A stretch of DNA of 38,474 nt from Rhizobium sp. WYCCWR10014 (GTDB taxonomy: Bacteria; Pseudomonadota; Alphaproteobacteria; Rhizobiales; Rhizobiaceae). A program made the position numbers and the translations under genes. The number at the start of each line of letters is the position of its first letter. Position 1 is the stretch's first letter. The notes under the pieces are model-generated. The model was given only the letters and a program-made list of their open reading frames with translations, searched no databases and was not told the origin of the DNA. Below, one piece after another: positions 1 to 8,878 of the stretch. The stretch covers positions 1-38,474 of the forward strand of contig NZ_LXFU01000026.1 in NCBI RefSeq assembly GCF_001657485.1. Direction: 5' to 3'.

Positions 1-906
1 GAAAGGGATGTCGCATCTCAGGGAATCAGCAAAGGGATACAGCCCATTCCGGACACGGCGGTTGCCAAGCCAGTGGAGAAACCGCAGCCACTCGCAGCCC
101 GCACCATCGCCGATAACAGTCCTGCGCACCAAGACCGCAGCCAAGATGAACGCCGCGTGCTCATTGCGGCCGTGAAGACCTATACGATGAGCGTCGAAGA
201 GGTTGGACGGTCAAAGGCAATGCCGGCATTCGAACGAGATTGGGAGGCGGCAAAGCAGCTTGCGCCGCAGGTGTTCAAAGACGCGCCGGCGGCCATGGAC
301 GTGTTGCGCGGCCGGATCCTGGATGAGAATGCAGATCCGGTCGCGCTCGCCAACCAACTCAGCACTTTGCCCGAGACGATCGGTGCGCTCGCCGGCAAGG
401 CAGGCCTGTTCGGAGACAACGCCGATCGCAAACACGCGCTCTCCCGGATCGATGCGCTGGCGTCGCATGTTCGCCAATCCGCCAAGACCTGGCAACGTCG
501 CCTCGCGGCCGAATGCGGCTCGGAACGCTGGAAGCGGGAAAAGCAGGACGTGGTCGAGATTCTGGGCCCGAGCCGCCAGAGCGAGGCGCTGCTGCGAAAG
601 CTCGACGATCTCGCCCATACCGACAAGGCAAAGTTCGTCGAGCAACTGGCGGGGACACCGGAGGGGCGTCGAGCGCTTGCCGAGGCAAAGGACATCGCCA
701 GCGCGATCGAAACGCGCTTCGGTCGCGCCGATCCCTCAGATCTCGCGGATCAGCTGAAGCGAGTGGGGCCTGATCAGGCTGGGGACGTCGGGCGTATCCG
801 CCAGGTTGCTCGCCTTGCCGATCGTAGTCATCGTGCCGAGCTCACGCAGCAGATGGAGTTGCAGCGCTCACTGAAGCGCGGCAAGTCCTTGGGGCTTGGG
901 ATGTAG
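1..906 (+). CDS. traA: TraA conjugative relaxase, C-terminal fragment (5' end outside window)
   Basis: The reading frame is open from base 1 to the TAG at 904-906, so this is the 3' end of a longer gene; a GTG at 73 is an internal codon, not a convincing start. The visible ~300 residues are helical and charged, and the C-terminus (RQVARLADRSHRAEL, ending in SLGLGM) matches what I recall of Ti/Rhi plasmid TraA relaxases. In that family the N-terminal MobA/MobL relaxase and RecD-like helicase domains nick and unwind oriT, and a C-terminal BID-like region is a secretion signal for a type IV system. Only the C-terminal region is present here. No other tra gene is in the window, so a functional transfer system is not shown; the gene mainly points to a plasmid-like replicon. 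Family call by residue pattern, fairly confident. Confidence 0.75.
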   Translation, partial: ERDVASQGISKGIQPIPDTAVAKPVEKPQPLAARTIADNSPAHQDRSQDERRVLIAAVKTYTMSVEEVGRSKAMPAFERDWEAAKQLAPQVFKDAPAAMDVLRGRILDENADPVALANQLSTLPETIGALAGKAGLFGDNADRKHALSRIDALASHVRQSAKTWQRRLAAECGSERWKREKQDVVEILGPSRQSEALLRKLDDLAHTDKAKFVEQLAGTPEGRRALAEAKDIASAIETRFGRADPSDLADQLKRVGPDQAGDVGRIRQVARLADRSHRAELTQQMELQRSLKRGKSLGLGM

Positions 907-924
907 ACGTCTTGGCTCGGACCA

Positions 925-1530
925 GGAATTTCGAGGAGGCACAGATTGGCGATAGACCGCTTCCGGTGTCTCGGAAAAGTCGCGCCAGACCTTGTCGCGG
1001 CGGCGAGCTCCTTGAGGCCTCGACCAAAGGCTCCGATTGTCAGCCACCCGTCGTGGCCGCTCGCGCGTAGCGCCTTGAAGGTCTCCGCCCAGGGAATGTT
1101 GCCGCGTCCAGGTACGCCGCGGTCGTTCTCCGAATGTGTGGACATGCACGATGCGGTCACTGTTTCGCGTGAACGCGCCGATTGGATCTGTCTCTTCGAT
1201 TTTGCTGTGGAACGTGTCGTACATAGCGCGGATATGCGGATGTCCGACCGCGTCGATAAGGGCCGCAAGATCGTCCATCGTGTTGAACAGGTAGCATTCG
1301 AAGCGATTCAGCGCCTCAAGCCCGATCGTTACGCCGTGCTTTGCTGCATGATCACCGATCACGTGTTGTGAGGAAACCGAGCGCTTGAGTTCCGCCGCGC
1401 TCGGTCCGCTTCCCGAAAATTTGCCGAGCGTCGAATGCCGCAGGCCGCTCAGCATCGTCGCGCCGAGCGCATCGCTGCTGTCGATTGCCCATTTCACGTA
1501 GTCGATGCCGCGTCTGCGGTGCGCTCGCTC
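925..1530 (-). pseudogene. Sugar phosphate isomerase/epimerase (TIM barrel) remnant
   Basis: Read on the minus strand, pieces of one xylose-isomerase-like/AP-endonuclease-2 TIM-barrel protein appear in two frames. From ~1510 down to ~1140 one frame gives RGIDYVKWAIDSSDALGA, the metal-site-like EALNRFECYLFNT and the AMYDTFH block. From ~1136 to ~1000 a second frame gives SENDRGVPGRGNIPW and ALRASGHDGWLTI. From ~997 to ~950 the first frame resumes with VWRDFSETPEAVYRQ. Two small indels near 1131-1140 and 997-1000 therefore break it, and the N-terminal third of a normal ~290-residue protein is missing. The family includes D-tagatose/D-psicose 3-epimerases. It converges on traA with almost no spacer, suggesting a rearrangement border. 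Exact ends are approximate. Confidence 0.7.
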
Positions 1531-1582
1531 AGCGCATAGCCGAAGGCTTTGCTCTTGGCGGGCTATGTGGTAGGAGCGGGCC

Positions 1583-1927
1583 ATGACATCATTGATCGAT
1601 TTCGATTGCCAAGGCTGCGGAGCCTGCTGCTCCTATTCGCCGACCTGGCCCAGATTTTCCACGGAAACCGACGCTGCTCTCGATTTGCTGCCAGCGCATT
1701 TCGTAGCCGCGAACCAGCAAGGAATGCGTTGCGACGGTGCGCGCTGCTCCGCATTGGTCGGTCGCGTCGGTTCAGAGACATCCTGTCAAGTGTACGATCT
1801 TCGGCCTGACGTCTGCCGCGCCTGCGTCCCAGGGGATGACGCTTGCTTGACCGCGCGCGCGTTCTTCGGGCTCGGTAAGCCAAGTTTGCCGCCCAATCAC
1901 ATCGATGCGGAACTGCCAATCAACTGA
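1583..1927 (+). CDS. YkgJ-like cysteine-cluster protein (putative metal binding)
   Basis: A 114-residue cytoplasmic protein with the CxxCxxCC signature near the N-terminus (CQGCGACC, residues ~10-17) and further cysteines in CQVYDLRPDVCRACVPGDDAC. This is the pattern of the YkgJ / UPF0153 family (Fe- or Zn-chelating cluster domain), whose biochemical role is not well defined. ATG at 1583 is preceded by a usable ribosome site (TAGGAGCGG, 1570-1578). The gene starts where the minus-strand isomerase pseudogene would have its 5' part. Nothing ties it functionally to the polysaccharide genes. Short but typical length for single-domain members. Confidence 0.75.
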   Translation: MTSLIDFDCQGCGACCSYSPTWPRFSTETDAALDLLPAHFVAANQQGMRCDGARCSALVGRVGSETSCQVYDLRPDVCRACVPGDDACLTARAFFGLGKPSLPPNHIDAELPIN

Positions 1928-2031
1928 GGCGAGGTTCCATCCGGCTCCTCTTCGCCTGTCGACTTTACTCCAGCGATTGTCGTCCGAAAGTCCAGCCGAA
2001 GGTAAGGCCCGGTGGAGTCATCCGATGTGGA

Positions 2032-2163
2032 CTATCTGCCTAGTAGCGCGACAAGCGATATCGGCATTTCGACCGCGAAAAAATCCATTGCCGTACCGAT
2101 AATCATCACCCACACGACTATCAGGAAAATGAGCGCTGCAATCCTGATGTCTACAGGCTGCAT
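2032..2163 (-). CDS. Possible 43-aa single-pass membrane protein
   Basis: A short minus-strand frame reads MQPVDIRIAALIFLIVVWVM followed by a polar turn and a second apolar stretch ending VALLGR: one clear transmembrane helix at residues ~8-25. It lies downstream of fcl in the same orientation. An in-frame TTG at 2223, six bases past the fcl stop and preceded by AGGGA, would give 63 residues and near-coupling to fcl. I recognise no family. The strongly hydrophobic, well-bounded helix is the only argument for it; the rest of 1928-2228 shows nothing else recognisable. Confidence 0.3.
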   Translation of the reverse strand: MQPVDIRIAALIFLIVVWVMIIGTAMDFFAVEMPISLVALLGR

Positions 2164-2228
2164 TATGTGCGCCGTCCCAGCATATGCGTCCCCCCGAGAC
2201 AAAATCCTGTTATCCTCGTGCAAATTCC

Positions 2229-3299
2229 CTATGGCGACGGATGATGCGCAACGGTCGAGAGCGTGGCCGCGTGCGGCGCCGAACTCTTGGCTATATCGAA
2301 ACTGATGTCACTTTGACCGATTAAGTCGCCGGACATACCTCTGTCGCTGCGTTCGAGATGATGGCCGTCAAGGAAGGAGCGGTAGGCATCTGCGATGCCC
2401 ACTTTCAGACCTATCTTGGGAGACCAGCCGAGAGTGCGAAGCTTGTCGACGCTCAAGAGTTTACGTGGCGTGCCATCTGGCTTGGTGAGGTCGCGCGTGA
2501 TCTTGCCTTTGAAACCAACGATCTTGGAGACGAGGTGTGTCAATTCGAGGATGGTAATATCTTCGCCGCAACCTACGTTCACATGACTTTCGGCGGAGTA
2601 GGTCTTCATGAGATGGAGGCAGGCGTCGGCGCAATCGTCAACATGCAGGAATTCGCGCCGCGGCGTGCCACTTCCCCAGATGCATATCGCTTGTTGCTGG
2701 TTGATCTTGGCCTCATGCGCCTTGCGTATGAGCGCCGGCATGACATGGCTTGACCCGAGGTCAAAATTGTCGCCTGGACCATAAAGATTGGTAGGCATGG
2801 CCGAGATGAAATCTCTACCGTGCTGTTTGCGATAGGCTTGGCAGAGCTTTAATCCGGCAATTTTGGCGATTGCATACCATTCATTCGTGGGTTCAAGCGA
2901 TCCAGCCAGAAGTGAGTCCTCAACGATCGGCTGATCGGCGAATTTTGGATAGATGCAAGACGAGCCCAGAAACATCAGTTTTTCGACGTCAGCTCTATGG
3001 GCTGCGTGTATGACGTTCGCTTCGAGAATCAAGTTGTCGTAGAGGAAGTCGGCCGGATAGGTAGCGTTCGCGAGAATACCGCCGACCCTCGCAGCAGCCA
3101 GGAAGACCGCGTCGGGACGATACTTACTCATCCAGGCCTCCACTTGGTCCTGTCGTCTGAGATCGACCTCGGCGCGGGTGGCCGTCAAAATGTCGCAGCC
3201 CTCGGAAGCGAGACGCCGCACGATCGCAGAGCCCACCATGCCGCGGTGGCCCGCGACATAGACCCTCTTTCCAGCAAGGCTGTAGATCATCTCAGGCAT
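2229..3299 (-). CDS. fcl: GDP-L-fucose synthase
   Basis: 356-residue SDR enzyme that converts GDP-4-keto-6-deoxy-D-mannose to GDP-L-fucose by 3,5-epimerisation and NADPH reduction. Visible features: Rossmann motif GHRGMVG (17-23), the family's GSSCIYPK active-site block (112-119) with Ser and Cys, catalytic Tyr142/Lys146 in NEWYAIAK, and [12 protein letters not shown]. The C-terminus is ~35 residues longer than the usual ~320, ending in a Ser/His/Pro-rich tail of unknown role. It overlaps the gmd stop by 8 bases and completes the fucose branch with gmd. ATG at 3299 has AAAGG about 10 bases upstream; ATG at 3290 is an alternative. Last recognised gene of the operon starting at 9825. Confidence 0.95.
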   Translation of the reverse strand: MPEMIYSLAGKRVYVAGHRGMVGSAIVRRLASEGCDILTATRAEVDLRRQDQVEAWMSKYRPDAVFLAAARVGGILANATYPADFLYDNLILEANVIHAAHRADVEKLMFLGSSCIYPKFADQPIVEDSLLAGSLEPTNEWYAIAKIAGLKLCQAYRKQHGRDFISAMPTNLYGPGDNFDLGSSHVMPALIRKAHEAKINQQQAICIWGSGTPRREFLHVDDCADACLHLMKTYSAESHVNVGCGEDITILELTHLVSKIVGFKGKITRDLTKPDGTPRKLLSVDKLRTLGWSPKIGLKVGIADAYRSFLDGHHLERSDRGMSGDLIGQSDISFDIAKSSAPHAATLSTVAHHPSP

Positions 3300-4383
3300 A
3301 GGCTAAACCTTTGGTTACACCGACCGACGGAACATTTCGTGCCATGAGTTTCAGATCTTCGCGGACCATCTCCGCAATCAGCTGATCAAGACTGGTCTCA
3401 TGTTTCCAGCCAAGCTTCGTGTGCGCCTTCGTCGCATCGCCAATCAGAAGATCAACTTCAGTCGGACGGAAGTAAGCTGGATCGATCTCCACCACACACC
3501 GACCGGATGTCTTATCGTATCCCTTTTCCTCAACCCCGTTTCCACGCCAATCAATCGGCATGCCCACCTTGGCAAAGGCCTTGTCAACAAAGGAGCGAAC
3601 CGAGTGCGTTTCGCCGGTTGCAAGGACATAGTCCTCCGGTTCGTCCTGTTGCAGCATCAGCCACATGCCGCGGACATATTCTCGTGCATGTCCCCAGTCG
3701 CGCTTGGCATCCAAGTTGCCAAGATAGAGCTTTTCCTGCAATCCAAGATGAATTGCAGCCGCCGCCCGGGTGATTTTACGCGTCACGAATGTTTCGCCGC
3801 GGATCGGGCTTTCATGATTGAACAAAATGCCGTTCGAGGCGTGCATGCCATATGCCTCGCGATAATTGACGACAATCCAATAGGCGTAGAGCTTGGCCGC
3901 CGCGTAGGGTGATCGAGGGTAGAAAGGCGTCGTTTCGCTCTGCGGGACTTCCTGGACTTTGCCGTAGAGCTCTGAGGTGGACGCTTGATAGAAGCGGGTC
4001 TTCTTGGTCAGCCCCAGCAGCCGAATTGCTTCAAGTAGCCGAAGGGTGCCGGTTCCATCGGCGTTAGCCGTATATTCTGGCGTCTCGAAAGAGACCTGAA
4101 CGTGGCTCTGTGCGGCGAGATTATAGATCTCGTCCGGCTGCGTTTCCTGAACGACGCGGATGAGGTTCGTTGAATCGGTCATGTCCCCGTAATGCAGAAT
4201 AAAACGAGGATTTTCGACATGGGGATCCTCGTACAGATGCTCGATGCGACTGGTGTTGAAAGACGATGAGCGTCGCTTGAGGCCGTGAACAATATAGCCT
4301 TTCTCCAGGAGCAATTCGGCCAAATACGCACCGTCTTGACCTGTTATACCCGTAATCAGCGCAACCTTATTTTCGTTTTTCAC
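3292..4383 (-). CDS. gmd: GDP-mannose 4,6-dehydratase
   Basis: 363-residue extended SDR, full length for the family, that makes GDP-4-keto-6-deoxy-D-mannose from GDP-D-mannose. The NADP-binding GITGQDG motif (12-18), [12 protein letters not shown] (88-99), the STSELYG block (135-141), Tyr160/Lys164 in SPYAAAK and the [10 protein letters not shown] block are all intact. The product feeds fcl, with which it overlaps. Together they imply an L-fucose (or another 6-deoxyhexose derived from GDP-mannose) in the polymer. It starts 51 bases after the copolymerase-kinase gene on the same strand, so co-transcription is likely. Genes for GDP-mannose itself are not in the window and would come from elsewhere in the genome. 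Confidence 0.96.
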   Translation of the reverse strand: MKNENKVALITGITGQDGAYLAELLLEKGYIVHGLKRRSSSFNTSRIEHLYEDPHVENPRFILHYGDMTDSTNLIRVVQETQPDEIYNLAAQSHVQVSFETPEYTANADGTGTLRLLEAIRLLGLTKKTRFYQASTSELYGKVQEVPQSETTPFYPRSPYAAAKLYAYWIVVNYREAYGMHASNGILFNHESPIRGETFVTRKITRAAAAIHLGLQEKLYLGNLDAKRDWGHAREYVRGMWLMLQQDEPEDYVLATGETHSVRSFVDKAFAKVGMPIDWRGNGVEEKGYDKTSGRCVVEIDPAYFRPTEVDLLIGDATKAHTKLGWKHETSLDQLIAEMVREDLKLMARNVPSVGVTKGLAYA

Positions 4384-4434
4384 TGCGGTCTCCGTAATTT
4401 ATTTCGACGGAATCAGGCCGGCACGCTGTCGAAC

Positions 4435-6642
4435 TCATGTGAACTCGTGGTACTTCCTCAGTGAGCTCGCAAACAGTTCTGAATCGCTGAAGTTGTACCT
4501 GGCGTGTTTGTTCGGATCGACGTTATTTATGGCAACGGCAATCTCTACATTGCGCGCGGTCTTCAGCTGATGCAGGCAAAACTCTACGGCGCGACGGCTC
4601 GTCTTTCCCCATTTTACGACCACTAGCGTTCGTTCTGCTAACGCTGTCAGATGCATGGTATCGGTCGAGGCGAGCACGGGCGCGCTGTCGAAGATGACGA
4701 TTTGGCCCTGTGAGGCGGCCATTGCGACGATGTCAGCCACATCGGTGAAATGAACGCGCCGATGGAGACTGGCATTGCCAGCCGGGATGAAGTCGATACC
4801 GCTTGGATGGTGATGGATAATGTCTTGTAATCCGGCCAGTCCACTTAGGAATTCATTCAACCCCTGCTTTAGCTCTGATTTGAAAAACGAGTCGAGATTT
4901 CCGAGTCTGAGGTCGCCATCGACCAGCAGCACCGGAATTCCGTTGGCGGCGAGATCGATTGCCAGGGATCTGGCAACAAGCGACTTGCCTTCTCCGCTGT
5001 GCGCCGACGTCACGACAATAGTGTTTGGCAGTTTTCCGCCGTTGGATTGTTTGAGCGTTGTCATGACGGAGCGAATTGCTTCGTCAAACATCCCTCCTTG
5101 CATGCTCCCAAAGAGCATCGACGGATCTCTCTGGTCTTTCCGTTTCAGGTGCGGGATGAACCCGGCGGGTACGATGCGCGACATTCCGGCCATCTGGTCG
5201 AAGCTGCGGACTGAGTTGTCCAACATCTCGACCACGAAAGCGGCCGTTACCGCGATCGATATCGAAGCCAAAAGGGCGCCGATCAAATAGAAAAGCCGCC
5301 CGCGTCCCTGCGGCGCCAGCGGCACCGCGGCCGGTGACAAAACTTCCAGTTCCGCGCCCGGCAGCATGGCTTGCGCAGCCAGGCCACGGCGCTGCTCCTC
5401 GAGCTTGTCCAGCGCTGTCTGCTCCTTGTCAGCCATGTGCTGGAGTCGGGCCAACTCCGTTTGCGCCAGGGCGGAGCGAGCGCGTTTCTCATGAGCAGCG
5501 GCTAATGCCGACCGGACCGCGTCGTCCTCGTGATCGAGCGCCGCAAGTTTGGTGCGTATCGATTGGAGATATCGATCGGTCGCAAGGCTGAGATCGGTGC
5601 GAGATTTAAGGATCTTGGCCCGCGTGTCGACCACGGCTTCGGCCGTGTTGCCATATGTCTCGAGAAGGCGCTCGAGATCTTGCTCCTGCGCACGAAGCTC
5701 GCGTTGCATTGCGCCAATGCTGTCGGGAATGACCATATTCTGCAGGACAAGCGAGGGGTCGTCGGTCGCTTCGAGCGCAGATATCGTTGCTCTCGCTTCA
5801 GCGCGGCTTTGCTCGATTTTTGTCCGCCGCTCGCCCAGCTCCATTATCGACTTGATCTGTTCAACCTGAGCGTCGTCATTTGAGACGACGTCCGTGGTTT
5901 CCTGATATTCGTCGGCGGCATCGCGTGCTGCCTTGGCCCGCCCCATCTGTTCGTCGATGCGCAGCAGAATCCATTCTTCTGCTGCATCCACTCGACCACG
6001 CAGACTGTCTTTCCGCTCTTCGAGGTAGATGCTGATGAGCCGGTTCGGGACCGAAGCGGCCAGTTCGGGGTCGCTCGCATCGAAACCGATCTGAATGACG
6101 TCACCTTGGCCATCGCGCCAAACCCGTAGGGCCTTGTAGTACTTTGGGATTATCGGCTCGATGCTGTCCCGTATCGGTAAGGAGGGTTTTTCACTATCGA
6201 CCCAACCGCGCAGCATTGATCGGATCTTGTCGATAGGCGAGACTTCTTGCAGCGCCGGATTGAATTCCGGCCATTCATCGAGCCGCAGGTCGCGGATTAC
6301 CCGCTCTGCGATGCTTCTGGAAAGAAGCCGTTCGGTCTCAGATGTGGCGTCCAGCGGATCGGCGCGGCCGGACTCGTCGGTGCCGAGCTTTGTCGCCAGA
6401 GGCGTGTGGATGATCAGCCGGGACTCGGCATGATAAGTCGGCTTCAATCCAGAAATCACGGTTGCGGCAACGGTCATAAGCAGCATGATGATGGCCATTA
6501 TCATGACCACCCGTCGCCGGATAAGGCGCAGGCCTGAAGTCAGATCAAGGTCGTCCGAACGAGTCTCTACCTGAAGCCGGGGATCGTAGCGCATCGACGA
6601 GAGCGAGGTGTTGCGGTCTGGCGGCACAGTTGAAATAGTCAT
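4435..6642 (-). CDS. Wzc/ExoP-like polysaccharide copolymerase with tyrosine-kinase domain
   Basis: 735-residue inner-membrane protein combining a Wzz-type chain-length module with a BY-kinase-like ATPase. A first transmembrane segment lies at ~43-65 (VVMIMAIIMLLMTVAATVIS), followed by a long periplasmic coiled-coil region rich in Glu/Arg/Ala (~200-430), a second membrane segment at ~455-478 (LFYLIGALLASISIAVTAAF) and a cytoplasmic ATPase. Walker A is SAHSGEGKS (~544-552), A' is LLVDGDLRLG and Walker B is IVIFDSAP (~646-653). The C-terminal tail has only two tyrosines (RYNFSDSELF, RKYHEFT) rather than the dense cluster of E. coli Wzc. In the family it controls chain length and export with an outer-membrane partner, here presumably the ExoF/Wza-like protein at 33191-34504. 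It overlaps the GT4 gene upstream by 4 bases. Confidence 0.92.
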   Translation of the reverse strand: MTISTVPPDRNTSLSSMRYDPRLQVETRSDDLDLTSGLRLIRRRVVMIMAIIMLLMTVAATVISGLKPTYHAESRLIIHTPLATKLGTDESGRADPLDATSETERLLSRSIAERVIRDLRLDEWPEFNPALQEVSPIDKIRSMLRGWVDSEKPSLPIRDSIEPIIPKYYKALRVWRDGQGDVIQIGFDASDPELAASVPNRLISIYLEERKDSLRGRVDAAEEWILLRIDEQMGRAKAARDAADEYQETTDVVSNDDAQVEQIKSIMELGERRTKIEQSRAEARATISALEATDDPSLVLQNMVIPDSIGAMQRELRAQEQDLERLLETYGNTAEAVVDTRAKILKSRTDLSLATDRYLQSIRTKLAALDHEDDAVRSALAAAHEKRARSALAQTELARLQHMADKEQTALDKLEEQRRGLAAQAMLPGAELEVLSPAAVPLAPQGRGRLFYLIGALLASISIAVTAAFVVEMLDNSVRSFDQMAGMSRIVPAGFIPHLKRKDQRDPSMLFGSMQGGMFDEAIRSVMTTLKQSNGGKLPNTIVVTSAHSGEGKSLVARSLAIDLAANGIPVLLVDGDLRLGNLDSFFKSELKQGLNEFLSGLAGLQDIIHHHPSGIDFIPAGNASLHRRVHFTDVADIVAMAASQGQIVIFDSAPVLASTDTMHLTALAERTLVVVKWGKTSRRAVEFCLHQLKTARNVEIAVAINNVDPNKHARYNFSDSELFASSLRKYHEFT

Positions 6643-7784
6643 CGTTCACCAGCCGTCGTTTGAGGTTGCGCGGAGATCGTGTCGTAGAGTTTGACCAGCG
6701 ATCGCATGTAGGCCTTCATACTGAAATTGTTGAGATAATGAGCGCGGGCCTTGGCCGATAGATGGTTGCGGACTTCCGGATCGGTGACGAGTTTGGCCAG
6801 CGCCGCAGCCAAGGCATCCTTGTCTCCGACGGGTACGAAGACGCCGGTTTCACCGTCGGAGATGACTTCGCCATGCGCGCCGACGCGCGTGGTGACGACG
6901 GCGAGACCATGGGAAAGCCCTTCGACCACAGCCATTGCCAAGCCCTCGGCATGCGAAGGTAGGACCAGGATATCTGCCCGTGTACACAAGGCTTGCGCCT
7001 CGTCGGCGCCTAGCCAGCCCGGCATTTTCACCAGATCTGAAAGCCCCATGGCGGCAGCCTGGCGCCGGTAGTCTTCGACTGGTCCGTCACCCGCCAGCAC
7101 GGCTCGCCACCGGAGCTCTTTCATGACCGGATGACTTAAGGCAAGCAAAAGCTCCTGAACGCCTTTGCGTTCGCTAAGCCGGCCGAGAAATATGATCAAC
7201 GGCATCTCGCCGACATGAACATTACGCGGCCCGGGGTCGGGAACACAATTGCCGATGACGACGACGCGGCGCTCTTCCACGCCGAGAAGCGTCGTTAGCG
7301 TCATGCGGTCGCGCTGGCCCAGTGCCACAACCTGGTCAGCATTTTGGAACATCCTGCGTATAAGCTTTTGTAGACGTGGCGAGCGTGAGGCAAAGTCGCT
7401 CGCGTAGTCGTAGTCGTGCAGGTGCAATATGTGAGAGCATCCGAGGAGACGGGCAGCCTCGGTCAGGATCAGTTTTCTTGCAGTGCTGCCGCGACCCGCG
7501 ACATGAATATGGTGAATGCGTGCCGGAGCAATTATCCGGTCCTTCGCCATCATCAAGACAGAGCCGAGCAGGCGCACAGGCGACGCAACAGAGGACCACC
7601 GAGGCCCTCTGGTGTCGGTGACAAGGTGTGTTTCGCCGGCGTCCTTCGCGGCGTTCGATATATAGCCGACGAGCCTGCCAATTCCGCCACCGTTTTCGCA
7701 ACCACCAGGGACGTAGTGGCGGACGGTTGCTGCTGCGTTCCGCGTCGCTACCCGATTCCCATCCGTGAGCGTGTTCATCAGCAT
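6639..7784 (-). CDS. Glycosyltransferase family 4 (GT-B)
   Basis: 381-residue GT-B fold transferase. The C-terminal donor-binding half shows IIFLGRLSERKGVQELLLAL, GDGPVEDYR and the E-x7-E signature in SHAEGLAMAVVEGLSHG, characteristic of GT4. The N-terminal half has a HIHVAGRGSTARK block and HILHLHDYDY. It should add one sugar to the lipid-linked repeat on the cytoplasmic side of the membrane; donor and acceptor cannot be deduced. ATG at 7784 has AAGGTGAT about eight bases upstream, overlapping the preceding GT4 stop by 7 bases; ATG 7778 (TGATG overlap) is possible. Translational coupling along the operon is likely. Confidence 0.9.
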   Translation of the reverse strand: MLMNTLTDGNRVATRNAAATVRHYVPGGCENGGGIGRLVGYISNAAKDAGETHLVTDTRGPRWSSVASPVRLLGSVLMMAKDRIIAPARIHHIHVAGRGSTARKLILTEAARLLGCSHILHLHDYDYASDFASRSPRLQKLIRRMFQNADQVVALGQRDRMTLTTLLGVEERRVVVIGNCVPDPGPRNVHVGEMPLIIFLGRLSERKGVQELLLALSHPVMKELRWRAVLAGDGPVEDYRRQAAAMGLSDLVKMPGWLGADEAQALCTRADILVLPSHAEGLAMAVVEGLSHGLAVVTTRVGAHGEVISDGETGVFVPVGDKDALAAALAKLVTDPEVRNHLSAKARAHYLNNFSMKAYMRSLVKLYDTISAQPQTTAGER

Positions 7785-8878
7785 GCCCCGATCACCTTAT
7801 CATAAACGGCCGCAGCCTGTGCTCCGACCTGTTGAGGCGAATTCGGACCTGTAGCCCATGCGAGCGCGTTGATCCCGAAGCTACTTCTGAGCTCGCTGTT
7901 TTCCGCCAGTGTCCGTATGGCTATCGCGAGCTGTTCCACATTCCCGGGTGGAACCACCATTCCCAGTCCGTTTGGCAGAACGGTGGCTCGCAACTCGCCG
8001 ACATCAGTCACGATAACCGGTTTGCCAAACGCCGCGGCAAGATTGAGGACGCCGCTTTGAGAGGCTTCCGTATAGGGAAGGACAACGATGTCGGCATCCA
8101 GAAAGAGCTGGGCGACCTCCATATCCTCGATAAAGCGGTTGCGAATATCATAGCGGACGGCGTCCCCCATAAGGGGCTGGAAGATCCACGGATCATCGCC
8201 GCGGCCTGCCACCGTGATGCGTAGATTGGGGAGCAGGTCCTTGAGCATCGCCTCGGCACGGATCAGATGCTCCAATCCCTTGTAAGCAAAAATCCGTCCG
8301 AAAAGCAGAACGCGCAAAGTTCCATCTGCGCCGCGCCGCGCCATATTGTGCCGCCGAGCGAGCTCCGCGTAGCGATGAATGGCGGGATGCGACAGGACAT
8401 GGACACAATCAGGCGATTTTGAATATCGCTCGAGGACCATTTGTTTCAGCCCTTCGCCATGGACGACGACATGACCCGATTGCCGCACCATCAATTGGGG
8501 AGCCCAGGCGGGCAGCGTGCGGGTGTCGGAATCGCCGGGATGCACTTCCACGTCATGGACGGTGGTCACGATCGGGATCGGGCGCCAGAACGGCGCGGCA
8601 AGGTTCAACCAGAGCGTCGAGTTGCTCAGAAGGTGAATGACGTTCGGCCGCTCCTGCCGGATAAGACGTGTGAGTTGATGCAGGAACCAGGGATTGGAGA
8701 GCGAGCGGTGCCTTGGCCAGTCCATGAGGTGCAGATCGACAGCCGGATCGATCCATGAAGCAAGGTGTGCGTAGCGCCGGCGCGGAACCGCTAGGACGAC
8801 GTGCGCATGTCGCGCAACGCCGCTAGCGAAGGAGATGGTGTAGTCTTCCAGTTCGGAAACCAGCAGCAGCGCCTTCAT
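7778..8878 (-). CDS. Glycosyltransferase family 4-like (GT-B)
   Basis: 366 residues with GT-B organisation: an N-terminal acceptor domain with NVIHLLSNSTLWLNL and ETTVHDVEVHPGD-like sequence (IVTTVHDVEVHPGD), then VLLFGRIFAYKGLEHLIRA and, in the donor site, YTEASQSGVLNLAAAFGKPV, matching the GT4 C-terminal motif with SGV in place of the commonest EG residues. The partner GT4 downstream is clearly a different enzyme, so they probably add different residues. It overlaps the GT2 gene by ATGA (8875-8878). Sugar specificity unknown; one of the two GT4 enzymes is a reasonable fucosyltransferase candidate because gmd and fcl share the operon, but that is inference. Confidence 0.88.
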   Translation of the reverse strand: MKALLLVSELEDYTISFASGVARHAHVVLAVPRRRYAHLASWIDPAVDLHLMDWPRHRSLSNPWFLHQLTRLIRQERPNVIHLLSNSTLWLNLAAPFWRPIPIVTTVHDVEVHPGDSDTRTLPAWAPQLMVRQSGHVVVHGEGLKQMVLERYSKSPDCVHVLSHPAIHRYAELARRHNMARRGADGTLRVLLFGRIFAYKGLEHLIRAEAMLKDLLPNLRITVAGRGDDPWIFQPLMGDAVRYDIRNRFIEDMEVAQLFLDADIVVLPYTEASQSGVLNLAAAFGKPVIVTDVGELRATVLPNGLGMVVPPGNVEQLAIAIRTLAENSELRSSFGINALAWATGPNSPQQVGAQAAAVYDKVIGAC

